This document shows, in pieces, positions 10,868 through 22,889 of a stretch of 64,000 nucleotides of DNA (the stretch's first letter is position 1; each line of letters opens with the position of its first letter). The position numbers and the translations under genes are program-made. A model generated the notes under the pieces. That model saw only the letters and a list, made by a program, of their open reading frames with translations, did no database searches and was not told the DNA's origin. Source of the DNA: Rheum nobile. Taxonomy: Eukaryota; Streptophyta; Magnoliopsida; Caryophyllales; Polygonaceae. Where the stretch lies: contig WOAB01000528.1 in assembly GCA_027886185.1 (NCBI GenBank), forward strand, positions 1,612,001 to 1,676,000, written 5' to 3'.

Positions 10868-12004
10868 TGTTAGGAAATGGAACTCTGGAACTTAGGTTCC
10901 CTTGAGAGTTCCGTTCCTCAGTTTCTCTACTTTTGAAGATGACAAATATTATGATACTAATGTTTTATCTCAAAGATGTGTTTTAAGGAACCACATGAAA
11001 TTACCTAAGGCAGGAAAGCCAAATAGAACAAGGGAACCAAAGGAAAAAGACAGCTGAAGGAATCCAGAGGAACCCAGGTGTGCCCAGAAATGGAGCTTGC
11101 GACATTGCGATTCCTGAGAAATCTGGGGACACACAACCTCGGACAAAAGGTGTCGAAAACGACTTGTCCGAAGCTTCCAAAAGTCTGCCAAGGTCCAAGA
11201 GCTAAAGAACAAGATGCCTAGAGAACCTCTACCTCGGACAGAGACAATGAAAGCGACAGCACATGAAGACGTCGTTGTCCAACAAACGGTTCCCAAGCGG
11301 CCAGCTTACTCAACCTCGGACGAAAGCGTTTTGACAACGACACCACATGGCTCGTCTGAGGTAGTTGACCAACCAAGAGAGATTCTGAGCTGCCTAGGTT
11401 GTTTGCACATGCCAAGAACAACGTGGATCAAGGAGAACCACTAATCCTAGGGCAAGCTCAATCCGTGGTAACCAAGAGAGGATCGAGCTGCGAAGAATCC
11501 TCTATAAAAGGAAGACTAACCCAAGGGTTATCTCAATGCACAAAAACAAGAACTCACACTCATTAGCAAACATCTAGTGTGAACCTCAAAACAAAGATCA
11601 TCAAAGCAACCCGAGATCAAGAGGAACCAGTCAAGGAAGAAGAGCTGAGTGCTAAGTTCCTGTGACTGTAAGTGATAGTTCCTAGGTGCGAAAGTCTGTT
11701 TCTTGGATTGATTATTGATTGTGTTAAGTTATCTAGGATTGTCTAACTGTGTGTAAGGCAAAGGAACTGTGTGTTCGTTCCTAGGATAAGCTGTAACCAA
11801 AAGAGATAAGAAATCAAGAAGTAGACTTTGAAATCCTTTCGAAAGAAAGGTAGTGGTTTTTATCCTGGATTGCTAGTTGGCAATCAAAGGTTTCCACTAT
11901 AAGGAACTTGTCATTTGTTTGATTGTTTATCTTCCGCTGCTAAAGGAACTGAGAATCATTATTCTGAGTTCCTTAAGTTTTTATCTAACAATCACGATCC
12001 TATA
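10868..12004 (+). repeat. 5' LTR of the SIRE-like element
   Basis: 1137 bp, beginning TGTTAGGAAA. A TATA-like CTATAAAAGG at about 11503 in a plausible promoter position suggests transcription starts around 11530. It is followed directly by the primer-binding site. Confidence 0.9.
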
Positions 12005-12006
12005 AT

Positions 12007-12018
12007 TGGTATCAGAGC
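12007..12018 (+). other. Primer-binding site, tRNA-iMet type
   Basis: TGGTATCAGAGC lies two bases after the 5' LTR. This is the standard plant Copia primer site complementary to initiator tRNA-Met. Confidence 0.9.
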
Positions 12019-12054
12019 AGGAAAAGCTCTAGATATTTGATAAGTTTGCAGATC

Positions 12055-15000
12055 ATGTCTCAACCAAGCATGTTTGAGCTAGGAATCTCCACCAACAAGC
12101 CACACCTTCGCAAGAAAGGAGAAGAAACATGGTGGGAAAAGTGCATGAAAAGCCACATCAAGACCAACGACTACCAATGTTGGAGGATAGTCGAAAATGG
12201 AGATGGCCACGTCGATCTTACCATGAAGGAAGAAGACTGGAAACCAGAACATTATGTCATCATGGAGAAGAATGCCAAGGCAAGACAGTTCATCCTCAAT
12301 GGATTGGACAGAGAGGACATGGACAAAGTCATAGGCATCAAGACGGCCAAGGAGATGTGGAAAGCTCTCAAGGAGATGCATGAAGGAAGTGAGGAACTAA
12401 AGCAAAGCAGAAAGTTTGCTTTGGAAGGAGAATACCACACCTTCAAAATGATGGAAACTGAGACCATCTCAGAGTACTACTCTCGCTTCAACAGATTAAT
12501 TGGAAAGTTGACGGCGGCGGGAGTTGATCTTGATGAAGTCTCTAAGTCCTTGGTGATTATCAATGGACTCAACTCCAAGTTCACCCTTCTCAAGGGAATC
12601 ATGAAGAACACTCCAGGCATCCAATCCCTTCCCTTGACCCAAGTCATAGGGAAACTGGAAGTTGAAGAAGGAGAGCACACTAAAGCCAATGCCGATAAGA
12701 AACTAGAGAAAGGAATCGCCCTCAAGATCTCCAAAGCCTTCTCTAGGCTCGAGATGGAGGAAGAGAACTCAGACGTTGAAGAAGAGGAGGACGAACTAAC
12801 AGCCCTCTTCACAAAGAACATCAAAAAATTCTTTGTGAAGGGAAGGTTCCAAAAGGGCAGTTCCTCTCACAATGGACCAAGAAGAGATCTCAAGGAAGTC
12901 TCCTGTTACGAGTGCAAGGAGAAGGGACACTACGCTAAGAACTGTCCCAACAAAGAAGAGTCCAAGGAAGAGGAAAGACCTCAAAGAAAGAAGGCTCTCG
13001 TAGCATCATGGGGAGAAGACTCAGATGAGGAACTGGATCTGAGTGGCTTCTCTGGAGGGAGATGTCTCATGGCAAAAGGAGACTCAAGCGACTGAGAAGA
13101 CCTTGAGGTAACTTCTGACGATCTCTTAAAATCCCTAGTTGATTGTGATAAGAAACAACTTCTTAAGATCATAAGGAAAGTAAAACCAGTTCCCTTCAAC
13201 AGAAACTAGATGACTGTGAAGATGAAATTGCTTGCTTGACTGTCGAGAATTCTGTTTGGAGTAAGAAACTTGATGAAACTGAGAAAGACCTAGCTGAAAC
13301 TCACTCCAAACTCATTGATATTAGAAATGTGCATGCTAGTCACCTTAAAATTTGCAAATCTTGTGATGAAACTAGCATAGATTCTGTCAAAGTTCTCTTG
13401 CATGCTAATCCACCTGGAAATGACATGCTTCAATCCATAATGGATAGGTTAGACATTCTCACTAATTACATTAATGAAAAAACGATAAATCAAACTGTTT
13501 TTGTGAGACAACGACATGGAATAGGATATGTCAATAATAAAGGGAACAATGATGCTGAAGAAGAAAAGGCTAGGCGAGAACTTGTTGAGATGAATGAGAA
13601 CCTCAGTATTGCTCTGGCCACTTCTCGTGATAGGAATCAATTCCTATCAGAGAAGATCATGGTCCTTGAGAACAAGGCTGAGGTTGCCAAACGTCTCAAT
13701 GAAGGTTCTCAAAGTCCTAAGAAGGAACCAAAGGGAAAAGAAAAGATGGTTCCTGAAAACCAATGGTTCACCAATTCCTTTGCTCACAAAAAATATATTG
13801 AAATGGCCCATAGCAAGGTTAGAAACAATGTTGATTTTAACAAAAGGAAAACTGAAAAACCTTTTAGGCCAGGAAAAGGAAAATATGGACATGTTGTTTA
13901 CAATCGTTTGTGTACCTACTGTGGTAAGAATGGTCATTACAACACTGATTGTGCTAAGAAAAGGAACTTTGAAAAGGAGAAAAGTACTCATTATCATGAA
14001 AGAAACCAGTTCCCTGGTTATTCACAGACTCGGAATGCTAATCCCCCCAGTAAATCCAAGCTTCGCTGGGTTCAGAAATCTTAGTTCCCTTGTGTGCAGA
14101 AAGAAGAGAGGCAACCCCAACTATGGTACATTGACAGTGGTTGCTCATGCCATATGACCGGAAGAAGAAATCAAATGACCTCTCTTCAACTTCTCCAAGG
14201 AGGGAACATATCCTTTGGAGACAAAAGCAAAGGGAAAATATGTGGAATAGGAACTGTGAAACTCAACGATCACATTCAGGTAAACAAAGTTCACCTTGTT
14301 GATAGTCTTGGTTTTGATCTAATAAGTGTGTCACAGCTGTGTGATCAAGGAGACAATGAAGTCAGATTTAGATCAAACGAATGCTCAGTTCTTGACTCCT
14401 CGGGACAAATCATCCTAAAAGGAAAGAGATTCAACAATGTTTACATTGTTGATCCATCCTTCGTCCCCAAGGAGAAACTGTGTCTCTCAACCGTGAATGA
14501 CCAAGCTGAGTTGTGGCACCAACGCCTCGGTCATGCTAGCACCAAGCTGATTCAAAAGCTACACTCAAATGAACTAGTCAGAGGATTGCCAAAGCTGAGT
14601 GGTACATCTAAGGAACCATGCTCTGACTGTGTAAAAGGAAAACAGGCTCGTAGTTCCTTCAAATCCAAAAACATGGTAAGCACCTCAAGGCCTCTTGAGC
14701 TCATCCACATGGATCTTTGTAGACCCATGAGAGTTCAAAGCCTAGGAGGGAACAGGTATATTTTTGTTATTGTCGATGACTTCTCTCGCTTTACTTGGAC
14801 CATTTTCATTAAATCTAAAAGTGAAGTCATTGATCGCTTTAAAGACCTGGTTCCCTTGTTAGAAAAATCCCTTGATTGTTCACTTAATGCTATTCGGTCT
14901 GACCATGGTACCAAATTCGAAAATGGAGAATTTCTAACCTTTTGCAGTGAGCATGGCATTGATCACAACTTCTCTGCACCATACACTCCTCAACAGAATG

Positions 15001-17306
15001 GAGTAGTGGAGAGAAAGAATAGGACCTTGGAAGACATGGCTCGAACTATGTTGATCTCAAGTGGACTCTCCCAATCCTTTTGGGCTGAGGCGATCAACAC
15101 AGCATGCTACATCATCAATAGAGCCATGCTTCGCCCTATCACAGAGAAGACACCCTATGAACTCCTAAGAGGAAGAGTTCCCAACATTTCTCATCTAAGG
15201 GTGTTCGGATACAAGTGCTTTGTGCACAACAATGGGAAGGACAATCTTGGCAAGTTCGACCCAAGAAGTGATGAAGGAATCTTCATTGGATATGCCTCAG
15301 GCAGCAAGGCATACAAGGTCTTCAACAAAAGGACTAAAAAGGTAGAAGAAAGTGTTCATGTTATTTTTAATGAAAAATCACTCGGAAAGATTGTGTAGAA
15401 CACCACCAGTTCCTTTGAAGATCCGTTTCCCAATTCATCCCAAGAAGATCCAGATGAAGATGTCACTCCTCCCAGTTCCTGCCCTGCTGAACGGAACCCT
15501 CCAATGGCTCCTCCACCAGTTCCCATGGATAATGAACAACAATCCATTTCTGGGAACCATGAGCATGACGACAACATCTGTGGAGACCTCAATGATTCAT
15601 CTTCCCACATGTTCTTCAATGGAGAAGGTGACCCCAACCAGGAAGCTGAATACTCAACTCAGAATGTCTCCACATCAAATACTTTGGCTTCCAACAGAGA
15701 AAGAAGAGTCGTCAAGCCTCCAGTCAGGTACGAACATCTAACTTTCTTTGCCTTTAATGCCTTTTTGTCTATTGTGGAACCAAAGAACATAGGTGAGGCA
15801 CTGAAGGATGCGGACTGGATCCAAGCCATGCAAGAGGAGCTTCATCAATTTGAAAAGAACAAAGTCTGGCATCTGGTTCCTCGCCCCAAGGATAAGCACA
15901 TCATAGGAACCAGATGGGTTTTCAGAAACAAACTAGATGATACAGGAGCTGTGATAAGGAACAAAGCAGGACTTGTGGCTCAAGGATACAATCAACAAGA
16001 AGGAATTGACTATGATGAAACCTATGCTCCAGTGGCAAGGATCGAAGCAATAAGGTTGTTGATTGCCTTCGCATCTCACAAAGGGTTCAAGTTGTTCCAA
16101 ATGGATGTGAAGACAGCCTTCCTCAATGAAATTCTTCAAGAAGAAGTCTATGTCAAGCAACCTCTTGGTTTCGAAGACGACGATCATCCAGATCATGTCT
16201 ACTTTCTAGACAAGGCACTCTATGGCCTCAAGCAAGCTCCCAGAGCTTGGTATGATCGTCTTGCCCAGTTCCTACTCTCAAATGGCTACAGGCGTGGAGT
16301 TATTTATAAGACTCTCTTCATCCTAGAAGAAGAAGGTAACATCTTAGTGGTTCAAATTTATGTTGATGATATCATTTTTGGTTCCACTAACATGTCCCTT
16401 GTAGACAAGTTCAAAGACTTGATGAGCAGTGAATTTGAAATGAGTTTAATTGGGGAACTCACATTCTTCCTCGGATTACAAATCACTCAAAAGGAAGATG
16501 GTATTCAAATCCACCAACAGAAGTATGTCAGGGAACTACTGAAGAAGTTCAAAATGGATTCATGCAAGCCTCTCTCCACTCCCATATCCACCATTGCCCA
16601 TCTGGATAAGGACCACTCGAGTCCTCTAGTGGAGGAGAAGCTCTATAGAGGTATGATAGGCTCACTCATGTACCTAACCGCTAGTCGACCAGACATTGTC
16701 TTTGCTGTTGGCTTGTGTGCTAGGTTCCAATCTTGTCCGAGAGAAACCCACTTGGCTGCTGTAAAGAGAATACTTCGATATCTCAAGGGAACTGACGATC
16801 TCTGCATTTGGTACCCCAAAGAATGTCCCTTTGAGCTCATGGGTTTCACCGATGCTGATTATGCTGGATATCTTGTGGATAGAAAGAGCACTTCTGGAAT
16901 GGCACAGTTCCTAGGCCCTTGCCTTGTGTCATGGGGATCAAAGAAACAAGTTTCAGTCTCTCTCTCCACCACAGAATCCGAGTATATTGCAGCTGCCTCT
17001 TGTTGTTCCCAACTTCTCTGGCTAAAGCAACAACTCGCGGACTTTGGTATGTCTTATGGCCCTCTCACTATTCTTTGTGATAACACTAGTGCCATAAACA
17101 TTTCTAAGAATCATGTGCATCATACTAGGACCAAGCATATTGACATTAGACATCATTTTCTTAGAGATCATGTTGAGAAGGGAAACATCATTATGAAATT
17201 TTGTAGAACTGAAGATCAAATTGCAGATATATTCACCAAGGCATTGAATAGAGTTCCTTTTGAGAACCTTAGATTGGAACTAGGAATGATTCTCATTACT
17301 CAGTAG
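12055..17306 (+). pseudogene. Copia gag-pol polyprotein, three stops and one frameshift
   Basis: Gag starts at ATG 12055 and has a zinc knuckle CYECKEKGHYAKNC near 12906; a second, CTYCGKNGHYNTDC, lies near 13914. Protease has the DSG triad (WYIDSGCSCHM, near 14125). Integrase shows H...H...C..C near 14514-14630 and the D-D-E region (HMDLC, IRSDHG, QNGVVERKNR). RT has the IYVDDIIFG motif near 16357. RNase H runs from FTDADYAG to the end, with STTESEY. Lesions are TGA at 13093-13095, a one-base frameshift near 13190, TAG at 14082-14084 and TAG at 15396-15398. The last three segments share one frame, so repair would need few changes, but the protein is not expressible as it stands. Confidence 0.9.
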
Positions 17307-18140
17307 TGACCTTAGTTCTGAAAATTATTTCCAAGTTCCCCTGATTGACTAGTTTAAGATATTTAACTTGTTGAGTCTTGATGTCCTTGTGTTATATCTT
17401 TTGCTATAAATCCTTCGTGTCATAATGGTTTCTTATAAAGGCTTAGATAAATTTTTCTGGTTCGTTTCCTTTTGATTATCATTATTTCTCAACTCCTCAT
17501 TGTTCAAATTTCTTTGATGGCCCAAAAGTCACAATCTGATCATATTTCTAACCCAACATTACAAGCTGAAATGATGATTGTGTACTAAGACCTACCCTTG
17601 CCTCATTGCTCAATTTAATTCTCTATGATCAATCTCTAAACCTTCTCTGAGAATTATTGTGCAATGCGATAAATAGCCTACCCTGATTCCTTGTATGGGA
17701 ACATACTGTTTTTGGTTCCTTTGTCTCCACCCACACCAAAGGTTCCCATACATTCCTCTAGCTCGCTGAAAATGTCGCTAGAAAGGAACCAGATCACCGC
17801 GTCTCTCCAACGGCTCGCTTGGCTCTCCCAGACGCTATTTATGGCATATTGGCAGGGATAAGCCACGTCTTATCAGTGGCAGACCTCCCTCTTCTCTGAA
17901 GGGTCAATTTTTGAATTTAAATTAGCCGTTCCAAAAAGGCTGCAACTCTCTTCAATGCTTCAGATTTGCCTTGATCTTCTCAACGGCTGGATTTGCTTCA
18001 ACGATCACCTCAGCTCTTGGCCATCCCAGATCTTCAACGCCCTTAACGAGGTGCTCAGTTGCTCCGAGTTGATCACACAATCTCTCCATCTCTCTGATCA
18101 CACAAGCTCTTCACACAGCAATCCTCGTAGCTTCTCTCAA
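17307..18140 (+). other. Spacer between Copia pol and the 3' ORF
   Basis: No coding signal. SIRE-group elements carry a spacer here and express the 3' ORF separately. The region has several TTGGTTCC/GGTTCC-type repeats of the kind found throughout this element. Confidence 0.5.
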
Positions 18141-19745
18141 ATGGCCAACCCTAACCCAATCGTTGTTATGGACGAAGAGGAGGCTGCTTTTCTTCAAGCA
18201 TTTCGCGAAAAGAAGGCTAAAGCCTCCTCCTCCAAGCCTGTTTCTCCCTCCACCTCTCAAAAATCCATCCTCAAAGAGAACCCTGTGGCGAAACCGGCAG
18301 AGAAACCAGAAGAGAAGCTTGAGGAACCACCAAAGGCTAAGGAAAAGGTGGAAGAGGAACCAACCATGCCCAAAGAAGAGGAGCAAGCCATCACTTTGGC
18401 TTCAGAATCAGTCACAAAATCAGTTTCTGAAGGCGGGTCGCATGATTCCTCTTCGGATAAATCCCTTCAAGAGATCCTTAGCTCCGAGCCTTCCCCGATC
18501 AGCCTCAAATCCAAAACTTCCAACCCAGGCCCCTCTGTCGCCACAAGAATGCAACAGAGGAAGAGAAGCTCCCAAGCCATTGTTCCCTATGAAACCAAAT
18601 CCACAAAAAAGGCCAAACCCTCCACCCTCTTTGTCTCCTCCTCCTTCTCCAAAAGGAAGATCCTAAAACCTCTCATTATCGGCAGAGAATTCTGGACCCA
18701 TGCATTAGAAGAAGAGGATGAGGAACTCTATGGAGAAGCTTTGGATGAGTTCCACTCTCTGTTGCAGTTCCAAGGGTGGGATGAGATGATGTGCGAACCC
18801 TTCTCTGCTTCCGACGAGGTTGTCCGGATGTTTTACCAGTCCATGGAGTTTGTACCCCAGAAAGAGAACTTTCCCTGTCATGACGCCATTCTCATATGGA
18901 AGGGAACCAGCTTTCCCCTGTCCGCCAATCTAATCGCGTCTGCTCTAGGGATTGAGTCGAGGTCTGGGTTTGGCATTCTGCCTCAGAAGAAGGGATGGCC
19001 CAAGGGAAAGGGCTTCAAGTCCAAAGGAGCAATCATCAAGCAAATTTATGATGGCGTATCCCCCTCATCTTTGGAGACGAAGGATCTCTCCATCGCAAAC
19101 CGGCTACTGCATTTTTGGATCACTCGCAACTTGGTTCCCAGGCAAGAGCACAGGAACGAAGTCCTCATCACCGACGCCATCTACATGGACAAAGTGCTCT
19201 CCGGCGTTCAGTTAGATCTTCCCCGTATTGTGCTGGCTCACATGCAATTCTGTGCATCCCATGACTCCCACGCTTTACCCTTCCCTCACATCATCAAAAG
19301 GCTACTCTCCAACCTCAATCAGTACCCAGAAGACTTCCCCGAGACTGCCTACAGCAAATGTCTTACAATGCACACAGTTCGGAAGCTGAAATCTAAGGAA
19401 CAACAACCCAACCCTGCTGAAACAGAAGAAATCCCACCTAAGGAAAATGCGAGTTCCCAGGGCCGTTCTAGTTCCCACCCTCAGCAACCCCCCTCTTCAG
19501 ACTCCTCTGTGATCCTCCTTGCGTTGGATCGTATTGAAAAAGCTATCTTGGAAGGCTCGACTGCCAACACGGTCGCCATCCATGATCAAGTAAAAGAGTT
19601 GGGGCGTATCAGTTCTGCTGTCGAGAGTCTGGTGGACGTTCTGCAGAAGGATTGGCAAGGTGCAATCAGTGCTCATCAGGCCGCAGGCCAAAATGTAGGA
19701 ACCGACGACAAGGATGCAGAAGAAGAGGCCGTTACTACGCCATAG
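18141..19745 (+). CDS. Intact 3' ORF with putative plant transposon protein domain
   Basis: An uninterrupted 534-aa ORF from ATG 18141, on the sense strand after pol. The first 170 residues are Pro/Glu/Lys/Ser-rich. From about residue 175 a folded region begins (REFWTHALEEEDEELYGEAL), resembling the 'putative plant transposon protein' domain common in plant retroelements. It runs to about residue 415 and is followed by a low-complexity linker and a helical C-terminus. I see no signal peptide or strong membrane helix, so an envelope role, as proposed for SIRE1, is not supported. It is intact while gag-pol has four lesions. Confidence 0.75.
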   Translation: MANPNPIVVMDEEEAAFLQAFREKKAKASSSKPVSPSTSQKSILKENPVAKPAEKPEEKLEEPPKAKEKVEEEPTMPKEEEQAITLASESVTKSVSEGGSHDSSSDKSLQEILSSEPSPISLKSKTSNPGPSVATRMQQRKRSSQAIVPYETKSTKKAKPSTLFVSSSFSKRKILKPLIIGREFWTHALEEEDEELYGEALDEFHSLLQFQGWDEMMCEPFSASDEVVRMFYQSMEFVPQKENFPCHDAILIWKGTSFPLSANLIASALGIESRSGFGILPQKKGWPKGKGFKSKGAIIKQIYDGVSPSSLETKDLSIANRLLHFWITRNLVPRQEHRNEVLITDAIYMDKVLSGVQLDLPRIVLAHMQFCASHDSHALPFPHIIKRLLSNLNQYPEDFPETAYSKCLTMHTVRKLKSKEQQPNPAETEEIPPKENASSQGRSSSHPQQPPSSDSSVILLALDRIEKAILEGSTANTVAIHDQVKELGRISSAVESLVDVLQKDWQGAISAHQAAGQNVGTDDKDAEEEAVTTP

Positions 19746-20335
19746 GAACGCTTGTTCTAGGTTCCCAGTGCTGCAACGCCACAGCGAGCTAGTAGTTTCC
19801 CTTAGGATCCTACTCTCCTCTTCTATCCCTTTTGTTGTCTTTCTTAAGATTGCTTTTGTTGTCTTCCTTCCTATCTGTTATTTGTCTTGTCGGTTGTTTG
19901 TTATTTGCTTGTGGTATTTTGTGTGTTTTGAACAATGATCAATGAAGCTTTAATGACTATATTTGGAATCGTTCCAATGATCAATTTGTCTTTGCCTTAA
20001 CGTTCTCATTATGATTTTTTTTAGGCTTGCTGCAATCGCATATTCACTCCGATATCATGTTCTTAACTTATACTTAATCTTTTCGATGATGTCAAAAGGG
20101 GGAAGAAAAGGATAGGAACCTTAAACTTTGGAGACTACTGAATTAATAGGAACTCTGAACTAGTTCTATTTCTAAGGGGGAATTTGAAATAAACTTGTTC
20201 ACTTGCTTAGGGGGAATTTGCAACCATTGAATGTTCTATCACTAATCTGTAATGTTGTAAATCTCGTTATCTCAATATGGTCTCATAAGATTCAAAGTCC
20301 TATTATATTGTCAGGTTCCTTGTATTTGTCATCAT

Positions 20336-20349
20336 CAAAAAGGGGGAAA
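20336..20349 (+). other. Polypurine tract of the Copia element
   Basis: AAAAAGGGGGAAAT lies immediately before the 3' LTR start at 20351, the expected place for plus-strand DNA priming. Confidence 0.85.
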
Positions 20350-20350
20350 T

Positions 20351-21487
20351 TGTTAGGAAACGGAACTCTGGAACTTAGGTTCCCCTGAGAGTTCCGTTCC
20401 TCAGTTTCTCTACTTTTGAATATGACAAATATTATGATACTAATGTTTTATCTCAAAGATGTGTTTTAAGGAACCACAGGAAATTACCTAAGGCAGGAAA
20501 GCCAAACAGAACAAGGGAACCAAAGGAACAAGACAGCTGAAGGAATCCAGAGGAACCCAGGTGTGCCCAGAAATGGAGCTTGCGACATTGCGATTCCCGA
20601 GAAATCTGAGGACACACAACCTCGGACAAAAGGTGTCGAAAACGACTTGTCCGAAGCTTCCAAAAGTCTGTCAAGGTCCAAGAGCTAAAGAACAAGATGC
20701 CTAGAGAACCTCTACCTCGGACAGAGACGATGAAAGCGACAGCACATGAAGACGTCGCTGTCCAACAGACGGTTCCCAAGCGTCCAGCTTACTCAACCTC
20801 GGATGAAAGCATTTTGACAACGACACCACAAGGCTCGTCTGAGGTAGTTGACCAACCAAGAGAGATTCTGAGCTGCCTAGGTTGTTTGCACATGCCAAGA
20901 ACAACGTGGATCAAGGAGAACCACTAATCCTAGGGCAAGCTCAATCTGTGGGAACCAAGAGAGGATCGAGCTGCGAAGAATCCTCTATAAAAGGAAGACT
21001 AACCCAAGAGTTATCTCAATGCACAAAAACAAGAACTCACACTCATTAGCAAACATCTAGTGTGAACCTCAAAACAAAGATCACCAAAGCAAACCGAGAT
21101 CAAGAGGAACCAGTCAAGGAAGAAGAGCTTAGTGCTAAGTTCATGTGACTGTAAGTGATAGTTCCTAGGTGCGAAAGTCTGTTTCTTGGATTGATTATTG
21201 ATTGTGTTAAGTTATCTAGGATTGTCTAACTGTGTGTAAGGCAAAGGAACTGTGTGTTCGTTCCTAGGATAAGTTGTAACCAAAAGAGATAAGAAATCAA
21301 GAAGTAGACTTTGAAATCCTTTCGAAAGAAAGGTAGTGGTTTTTATCCTGGATTGCTAGTTGTCAATCAAAGGTTTCCACTATAAGGAACTTGTCATTTG
21401 TTTGATTGTTTATCTTCCGCTGCTAAAGGAACTGAGAATCATTATTCTGAGTTCCTTAAGTTTTTATCTAACAATCACGATCCTACA
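20351..21487 (+). repeat. 3' LTR of the SIRE-like element
   Basis: 1137 bp, same length as the 5' copy, with about 27 substitutions spread along it. Ends CCTACA, followed by the AGTTG target duplication. Confidence 0.9.
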
Positions 21488-22889
21488 AGTTGGTCGGAAG
21501 TCTGGATTCCAAGGTCTTGTACGAAAACTGCTACAACCCTGTGACCGAAATTTCACTATAGTTCCTAACAAGATTCAATCGCAAGAGAGATATGGCCTTT
21601 TTGAGGTATTTATGGTTTAGGGTTTATGCATTGACACATAAGAATTCAATAATTAACTCCTTATTGTGCTACACATTCACTTGTAGAGGGCAATTGGTTG
21701 CATTGATGGGACTCACATAACTGCTTCTATGCCATTGCACGAGCAATATACATACTTTAGGCGGAAAAAAATATTGCTCGTTTAATGTCATGGCCGTGTG
21801 TGATTTTGACATGTACTTCACGTTCATTTCGATAGGGTGGGAAGGGAGTGCGCATGATGCGCGGGTGTTCGACCATGCTGTAAAAACGCCATGTCTTAAC
21901 TTCCCACACCCTCCAGCAGGTAACTGTTAAACTTTTACTTGTTAAGTTGGACTTTATGCATATCAATGTTGGGATCTGGAAGCTTGTTTGCAAGGGTAAA
22001 ACACGTTTCTTCACATGAACTTTTTTGGGTGCCACTTTATTCTAGGTTGTTTTACACATATTTTTTTCCAGGTCGTTATTATCTATTGGACAAGGGATAC
22101 CCGGATAGACAAGGATACATGGTGCCATATTCTAAAGTGAAATACCATAAATCTCAATTCAAGCGGGAGATTCCAAAAAACGTTGAAGAAGGATTCAACC
22201 GCGTTCATTCTTCCTTACGATGCACCATTGAGCGATGCTTCGGAGTCCTAAAAAAGAGATGGAAGATTTTAAATGCTATGCCGAGCTACAGTATCCCAAC
22301 ACAGAACGACTTTATTCTAGCTTGTTTTGGCCTCCACAATTTCATTCTACAACATCAGCACCATGATGCATTATTTGAAGATGACGAACAATTGGAAGAA
22401 ATATTTCAAGGGCGAGAAGATGAAGGCATTGGCGAATTGCCTGGAGGCATGGGCGAATTAAGAGCTGAAATTGCACGTGAAATTTGGAACAACAGAGTAA
22501 GATTTCTTTAGTATGTTTGAAACGATGCCGGTTGAAAATCATTTTGAAACTTTATGATGTTTGAAACAAACCCGGTTAAAAATTTGGGCTCTTGGAATTC
22601 TATGTTGGTTGCGTATGTTGATTGTTAAGAATTTGATGTATTATTATCTTGCCTAGTTAATTATGTGTATTTTTATCTTGCTTGCTTCCATAGTTGCATA
22701 AATGCCATGTCATTAACAAAAACCCCAAAAGAACCACAAAACATATAAAGCATTACACAACAAACAACCAACTGGCCAGAAGCCAAGTACTTAAAGCATT
22801 AAACAACAAACAAGCATTAAACAACAAACAACCGACTGGACAAAAGCAAAGAACTACTGGAAATGCAAACAAGACTGGAAATACACACA

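Larger units (their letters stand above)
10868..21487 (+). mobile_element. SIRE/Maximus-like Ty1/copia retrotransposon
   Basis: Two LTRs of exactly 1137 bp (10868-12004 and 20351-21487) run from TGTTAGG to CCTACA, with the last bases CCTATA in the left copy. The target duplication is AGTTG (10863-10867 and 21488-21492). The domain order gag-protease-integrase-RT-RNase H defines Copia. The size (10.6 kb), long LTRs and extra ORF after pol point to the SIRE/Maximus lineage. The LTRs differ at about 27 sites by eye (about 2.4%), similar to the Athila-like insertion. Confidence 0.92.
783..22511 (+). mobile_element. PIF/Harbinger DNA transposon, split by two LTR elements
   Basis: The element has a Myb/SANT-like ORF1 followed on the same strand by a DDE transposase of the PIF/Harbinger type. 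The left end is placed at GGCTCTGTTCGG preceded by TAA, which fits family termini and the 3-bp TTA/TAA target preference. I could not find a matching inverted terminus downstream, so the right boundary is only the end of the transposase and is a minimum. Two complete LTR retrotransposons (2799-9810 and 10868-21487) account for most of the length. The remaining Harbinger sequence is about 4.1 kb. Minus-strand genes at 22.7-25 kb may or may not belong to it. Confidence 0.8.
10432..22511 (+). pseudogene. PIF/Harbinger DDE transposase, interrupted and decayed
   Basis: Pieces are about 10432-10867, 21493-21606, 21688-21919 and 22072-22511. The DDE catalytic motifs are visible: CIDGTH near 21700, SAHDARVFD near 21850 and CTIERCFG near 22220. 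The Copia insertion lies between the first two pieces; discounting it and one AGTTG copy keeps the frame. Visible lesions are a TGA near 10687 and a frameshift near 21768, just before CSFNVMAVCDFDM. The intron from 21920 uses GTAACT and TTCCAG. The family cuts and pastes its own element. This copy is inactive even without the insertion. Confidence 0.85.

Noticed and set aside
18141..19745. Envelope protein of a SIRE-type element
   Set aside because: No signal peptide, no strong membrane helix, and no fusion-protein features are visible. The central domain looks like another plant retroelement module.
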